Part shown: positions 61,416 to 64,000 of the stretch, piece after piece
Position numbering within the stretch: the stretch's first letter is position 1
Layout: each line of letters opens with the position of its first letter
Source of the DNA: Bacteroidota bacterium
GTDB taxonomy: Bacteria; Bacteroidota; Bacteroidia; Bacteroidales; VadinHA17
Assembly (NCBI GenBank): GCA_029547705.1
Contig: JAKPOU010000001.1
Location: 135,437 to 199,436, forward strand
DNA length: 64,000 bases
Direction: 5' to 3'
The notes under the pieces: model-generated
Database searches by the model: none
Told to the model about the DNA's origin: nothing
The model's input: only the letters and a program-made list of their open reading frames with translations
Program-made: the position numbers and the translations under genes

Positions 61416-62201
61416 TCACAGGGGCATCATTTTTCTCCGCCGCCTGCTGAAAGTTGCCATTTCCCTGAAACCATGTGATTTCAGCAGCTGATATGCTTCA
61501 TCAAAGTACTGACCCACCCTGGAAGGCATGTGTGCATCAGAATTGACACATACGGCAACCCCTTCCTCAGCAAACACCTTCAGAAACTGCGGATCGGGAT
61601 AAAATTCACCCACAGGCCTGTTCCTTCCGTTGGTATTGATCTCAAAAACCACATCATGCCTTTTCATTGTCCTGGCAAGTTCCCTGTACAGGGGTTCCGG
61701 GCTGGATACGGGCCTGTAACCGAAAATCCTGATAAGGTCGCAATGGGCGATAATGTCAAAAATTTCTGATGACACTGCACGCATGACCATGGAAAAATAG
61801 CTTCTGAAAAGCCGGTCAATGTTTTTTCCTTCATAAAAATCCGGTCCTTCATCCACGGTCTTTTCACCGAGATAATGAACCGCTCCTATACGGTAGTCAA
61901 GTTCAATGCCGTCAAGAAAATCCCTTATTTCCTTATCCTTTCCTTCCACATAGTCAACTTCCAGACCGGTTCTGATAATCAGCTTCTCTGTAGTTTTACG
62001 CAGATTGTCAATATATTCAAGATATTTTCCGGTTTCTGCCGGATCCATCACCCAGTACTGATCCCTTCCGAAAAGGGAGAGGTGTTCCGAGAAGCCCAGC
62101 TCCGATAAACCGGCACCGGATGCCGCTGAAACATAGTCCTCAGGAGCTGCTTTCCCGTCGCTGAAGGTGGTGTGTACATGATAGTCTGTCCTGTAATGCA
62201 T
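61416..62201 (-). CDS. PHP-domain histidinol-phosphatase-like protein
   Basis: From ATG 62201 the protein (261 residues) starts MHYRTDYHVHTTFSDGKA, the PHP metal motif, with further motifs LGFSEHLSLF, GLEVDYVEG, GAVHYLG, IAHCDLIRIFG, FEINTNGRNRP and NSDAHMPSRVG. It is similar to HisJ/HisK histidinol phosphatases, but no histidine genes adjoin it, so another phosphoester may be the substrate. It is divergent from the downstream Crp/Fnr gene. Confidence 0.88.
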   Translation of the reverse strand: MHYRTDYHVHTTFSDGKAAPEDYVSAASGAGLSELGFSEHLSLFGRDQYWVMDPAETGKYLEYIDNLRKTTEKLIIRTGLEVDYVEGKDKEIRDFLDGIELDYRIGAVHYLGEKTVDEGPDFYEGKNIDRLFRSYFSMVMRAVSSEIFDIIAHCDLIRIFGYRPVSSPEPLYRELARTMKRHDVVFEINTNGRNRPVGEFYPDPQFLKVFAEEGVAVCVNSDAHMPSRVGQYFDEAYQLLKSHGFREMATFSRRRRKMMPL

Positions 62202-62319
62202 AGTCGGATCTTGTTTTATAAACCGGGAAAAAGTGATCAAAGTAGTCCTAAATTTGTTAATAAAGCAAACAGCCGGCGTAAATTATACCGGCTTAAGGTA
62301 ATAATGATGAGGAAAAATG

Positions 62320-62327
62320 TAAATTTG
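62320..62327 (+). promoter_or_regulatory. Bacteroidota -7 promoter element
   Basis: TAAATTTG is an exact TAnnTTTG match 16 bp upstream of the ATG of the Crp/Fnr gene, with an AGGAG sequence between. The transcript leader would be about ten bases long. Confidence 0.4.
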
Positions 62328-62343
62328 CAGAGGAGCAATAAAT

Positions 62344-63039
62344 ATGAAATTGAATAACATAGATTGTGTTTGTGAAAACTGTGATTTCAGGGACATCGTT
62401 CATGAATGTCTCGATGATGATGAAATAAAAGGACTGTGCAGGAACAAGAAAGAATTTTCATATCAGAAGGGAGAGGTGATTCACCATGAGGGGGAAAAGA
62501 TTACAAGTTTCAAATATCTGAAGAGCGGACTGGTTAAAGTGTTCCGGAGAACAAATTCAGGCGACGAGCAGATAGTGACAATCACAAGGCCCTTTGAATT
62601 TGTGAGCAACATGAGCGTTTTTTCAGGAAACAGCTACCGTTATTCGGTTTCGGCACTGGAAGATTCGGTAGTATGCAATATAGATCCTGATTATATAAGG
62701 GACCTGCTGATGAAGAACGGCACTTTCTCAATAATGCTGCTGACAAGAATCGCTGAGATCAATGAAAGGATCATAGAACAGACCCTTGATCTGAGACAGA
62801 AAAACCTGATAGGACGCATTGCATATTCCCTGCTCTATTTCAGCAGTGAAATCTACAATTCGAGAATCTTCGACCTGCCGGTTTCAAGAAAGGAAATTGC
62901 CGACTATATCGGGATGAGCACTGCCAACGTGATCAGAACCCTTTCTGATTTCAGAAAAGAAGGAATTATCAGGATTTATGGCAAAACAATAGAGATATCC
63001 GACATTCAAAAGCTTGAAATACTCTCAAAAAGAGGATAA
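62344..63039 (+). CDS. Crp/Fnr-family regulator with N-terminal cysteine cluster
   Basis: The 231-residue protein has five cysteines in the first 32 residues (C8, C10, C13, C22, C32), then a cyclic-nucleotide-type beta-roll with EGEKITSFKYLKSGLVKVF and a Crp-type helix-turn-helix (VSRKEIADYIGMSTANVIRTLSDF, shortened). The cysteine spacing partly resembles the Fe-S site of FNR proteins, so redox or oxygen sensing is plausible. An AGGAG sequence lies 9 bp before the ATG. The target genes are unknown; the M14 peptidase follows after 30 bp. Confidence 0.9.
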   Translation: MKLNNIDCVCENCDFRDIVHECLDDDEIKGLCRNKKEFSYQKGEVIHHEGEKITSFKYLKSGLVKVFRRTNSGDEQIVTITRPFEFVSNMSVFSGNSYRYSVSALEDSVVCNIDPDYIRDLLMKNGTFSIMLLTRIAEINERIIEQTLDLRQKNLIGRIAYSLLYFSSEIYNSRIFDLPVSRKEIADYIGMSTANVIRTLSDFRKEGIIRIYGKTIEISDIQKLEILSKRG

Positions 63040-63069
63040 CAGAACCCTTTAATATCTGAATTGCTGATT

Positions 63070-64000
63070 ATGAAGAAATTTATAGTACTGACCTTTTGTG
63101 TCATCTGCTCATCCATGCTTTCCGGCCAGCCCCGGCCTGATTTCCGCGGACTGACGGATGACCGGAGCCAGGTTCAGCCGCAGGGCCGGCCGGGCGTCAT
63201 ATCCCGATCTCCCGTTCAGTCCCCTTCCCGGGATGATCCGGCAGATGGAGGAACTGCCTGGTACACTCTCAGCGGAATGCGGCACGGGATAAATTATTTT
63301 CCGAAGGTACGTCACCGGAATGTTCAGTATGAAACGGGGGATGAACTTCTTTTCGACAATTATCATTCCCTGGATGTCATTTACGACTGGCTCGGGATAT
63401 GGGCTGAACGTTACAGTGATCTTGTGGAACTGTATGAAGTGGGAAGGAGCTATGAGGGGAGGCCCATAATGCAGATTACCGTCACCAGCAGGAAAACCGG
63501 GAAGGATACTGACAAGCCGGCTGCATTTTTCGAGGGGGGAAGGCACAGCGGCGAAGTAACAGCTTCGGAAACGGTGATGTGGCTTGCAAAATACCTGCTG
63601 GAAAATTACGGAAAGGATCCGGACATTACCCATCTTCTGGATACAAGGACAATATACCTGCGCCCGGTGAACAATCCCGACGGTCATGACCTCTATATGC
63701 ACACGGCACAGAGCAACAGGAGTACCGTAAGGCCTTTCGACAACGACGGGGACGGCCTGCTGGATGAGGATCCGCCGGATGATCTGAACAATGACGGCAT
63801 TATTCATACAATGCGGTGGAAGGATGAAAAGACCGGAAACCTGATACCTGATCCGGGAGATCCTTCCGGAAGAATTATGAAGAGGGTGGCCTCGGGGAAA
63901 GGTATTTATCTTTCATCAACAGAAGGCATTGACAATGACCGGGACGGGCGTATAAACGAGGACGGGATAGGAGGACTTGACCTTCACCGGAACTATCCTG
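63070..64000 (+). CDS. M14 zinc carboxypeptidase, 3'-truncated by window edge
   Basis: I translated from ATG 63070; the frame is open to base 64000 (310 codons), so the C-terminus and third zinc ligand are missing. A signal peptide (SSMLSGQ) is followed by the M14 catalytic domain with GRSYEGRPI, the zinc pair H159/E162 in EGGRHSGEVTASE, LRPVNNPDG and DLHRNYP. Between them are two Asp-rich loops (FDNDGDGLLDEDPPDDLNNDG region at about 223-243, and IDNDRDGRINEDG at 287-299) that look like EF-hand or thrombospondin-type calcium sites. It is a secreted peptidase. Confidence 0.88.
   Translation, partial: MKKFIVLTFCVICSSMLSGQPRPDFRGLTDDRSQVQPQGRPGVISRSPVQSPSRDDPADGGTAWYTLSGMRHGINYFPKVRHRNVQYETGDELLFDNYHSLDVIYDWLGIWAERYSDLVELYEVGRSYEGRPIMQITVTSRKTGKDTDKPAAFFEGGRHSGEVTASETVMWLAKYLLENYGKDPDITHLLDTRTIYLRPVNNPDGHDLYMHTAQSNRSTVRPFDNDGDGLLDEDPPDDLNNDGIIHTMRWKDEKTGNLIPDPGDPSGRIMKRVASGKGIYLSSTEGIDNDRDGRINEDGIGGLDLHRNYP

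Noticed and set aside
1..64000. tRNA, rRNA, CRISPR arrays, insertion sequences, integrases or phage genes
   Set aside because: I looked for T-loop patterns, direct repeats with regular spacers and transposase motifs by eye and found none that I could support.

Overview
The window reads as chromosome of an anaerobic or microaerophilic member of the Bacteroidota (Bacteroidales-like). The signs are Bacteroidota-restricted families (GH97, DUF4292, DUF4271), many short lipoproteins, few strong Shine-Dalgarno sequences, and perfect TAnnTTTG -7 promoter elements just upstream of several start codons. Base composition looks moderate (mid-40s % GC by eye, not computed). I see no rRNA, tRNA, CRISPR array, insertion sequence or prophage.

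Left end (1-7216, all minus strand): a six-gene operon reads leftward out of the window. It encodes two DsrE-family proteins, TusA, a small MvhD-type Fe-S protein, and two HdrA-type flavoproteins resembling QmoA and QmoB. This couples sulfane-sulfur carriers to a heterodisulfide-reductase-like electron-transfer module. Just upstream are an unusual fusion of a multi-pass membrane protein with a THEP1-like NTPase, and an overlapping DUF4213/DUF364 putative metal-chelation protein.

Glycan region (7247-14724): a six-hairpin glycosidase-like lipoprotein, a GH97 enzyme, a PIG-L-type deacetylase, a sialidase-like beta-propeller lipoprotein and a GH20 hexosaminidase, with no SusC/SusD pair inside the window. 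Region 14771-21397 holds a redoxin, a patatin lipase, a PurF paralogue that lacks the N-terminal catalytic cysteine, HemW, a VanZ-like protein, an Rrf2 regulator and RpiB. Then comes a 417-bp AT-rich divergent intergenic region.

Centre (21815-40445, mostly plus strand): nadA, a MORN-type repeat protein, ruvB, a Crp/Fnr regulator, pheS, a cyclophilin, and a long plus-strand run of flippase, dut, TPR lipoprotein, DUF4292 lipoprotein, degenerate EnvC, RsbW-like kinase, ybeY and mnmG. Immediately after mnmG is a perfect 16-bp parS (ParB-binding) palindrome, and a second near-perfect copy lies about 600 bp on inside ade. uvrC follows. The parS pair suggests an origin-proximal location.

Right part (40637-64000): housekeeping and envelope genes, mostly on the minus strand. 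They include a HAD phosphatase, a YwbE-like protein, an SMP-30 lactonase, a Tat-exported aldo/keto reductase, a thioesterase, an MFS transporter, a polyprenyl synthase, lspA, an exported superoxide dismutase, a long-chain acyl-CoA ligase, queD and polA. After these come ctpA (whose 3' end overlaps polA by 89 bp), rnpA, hemD, a DUF4271 protein, deoC, a DHA2-type MFS transporter, dtd, a PHP phosphatase, a cysteine-rich Crp/Fnr regulator and a truncated M14 carboxypeptidase. Convergent gene pairs are packed unusually tightly throughout.
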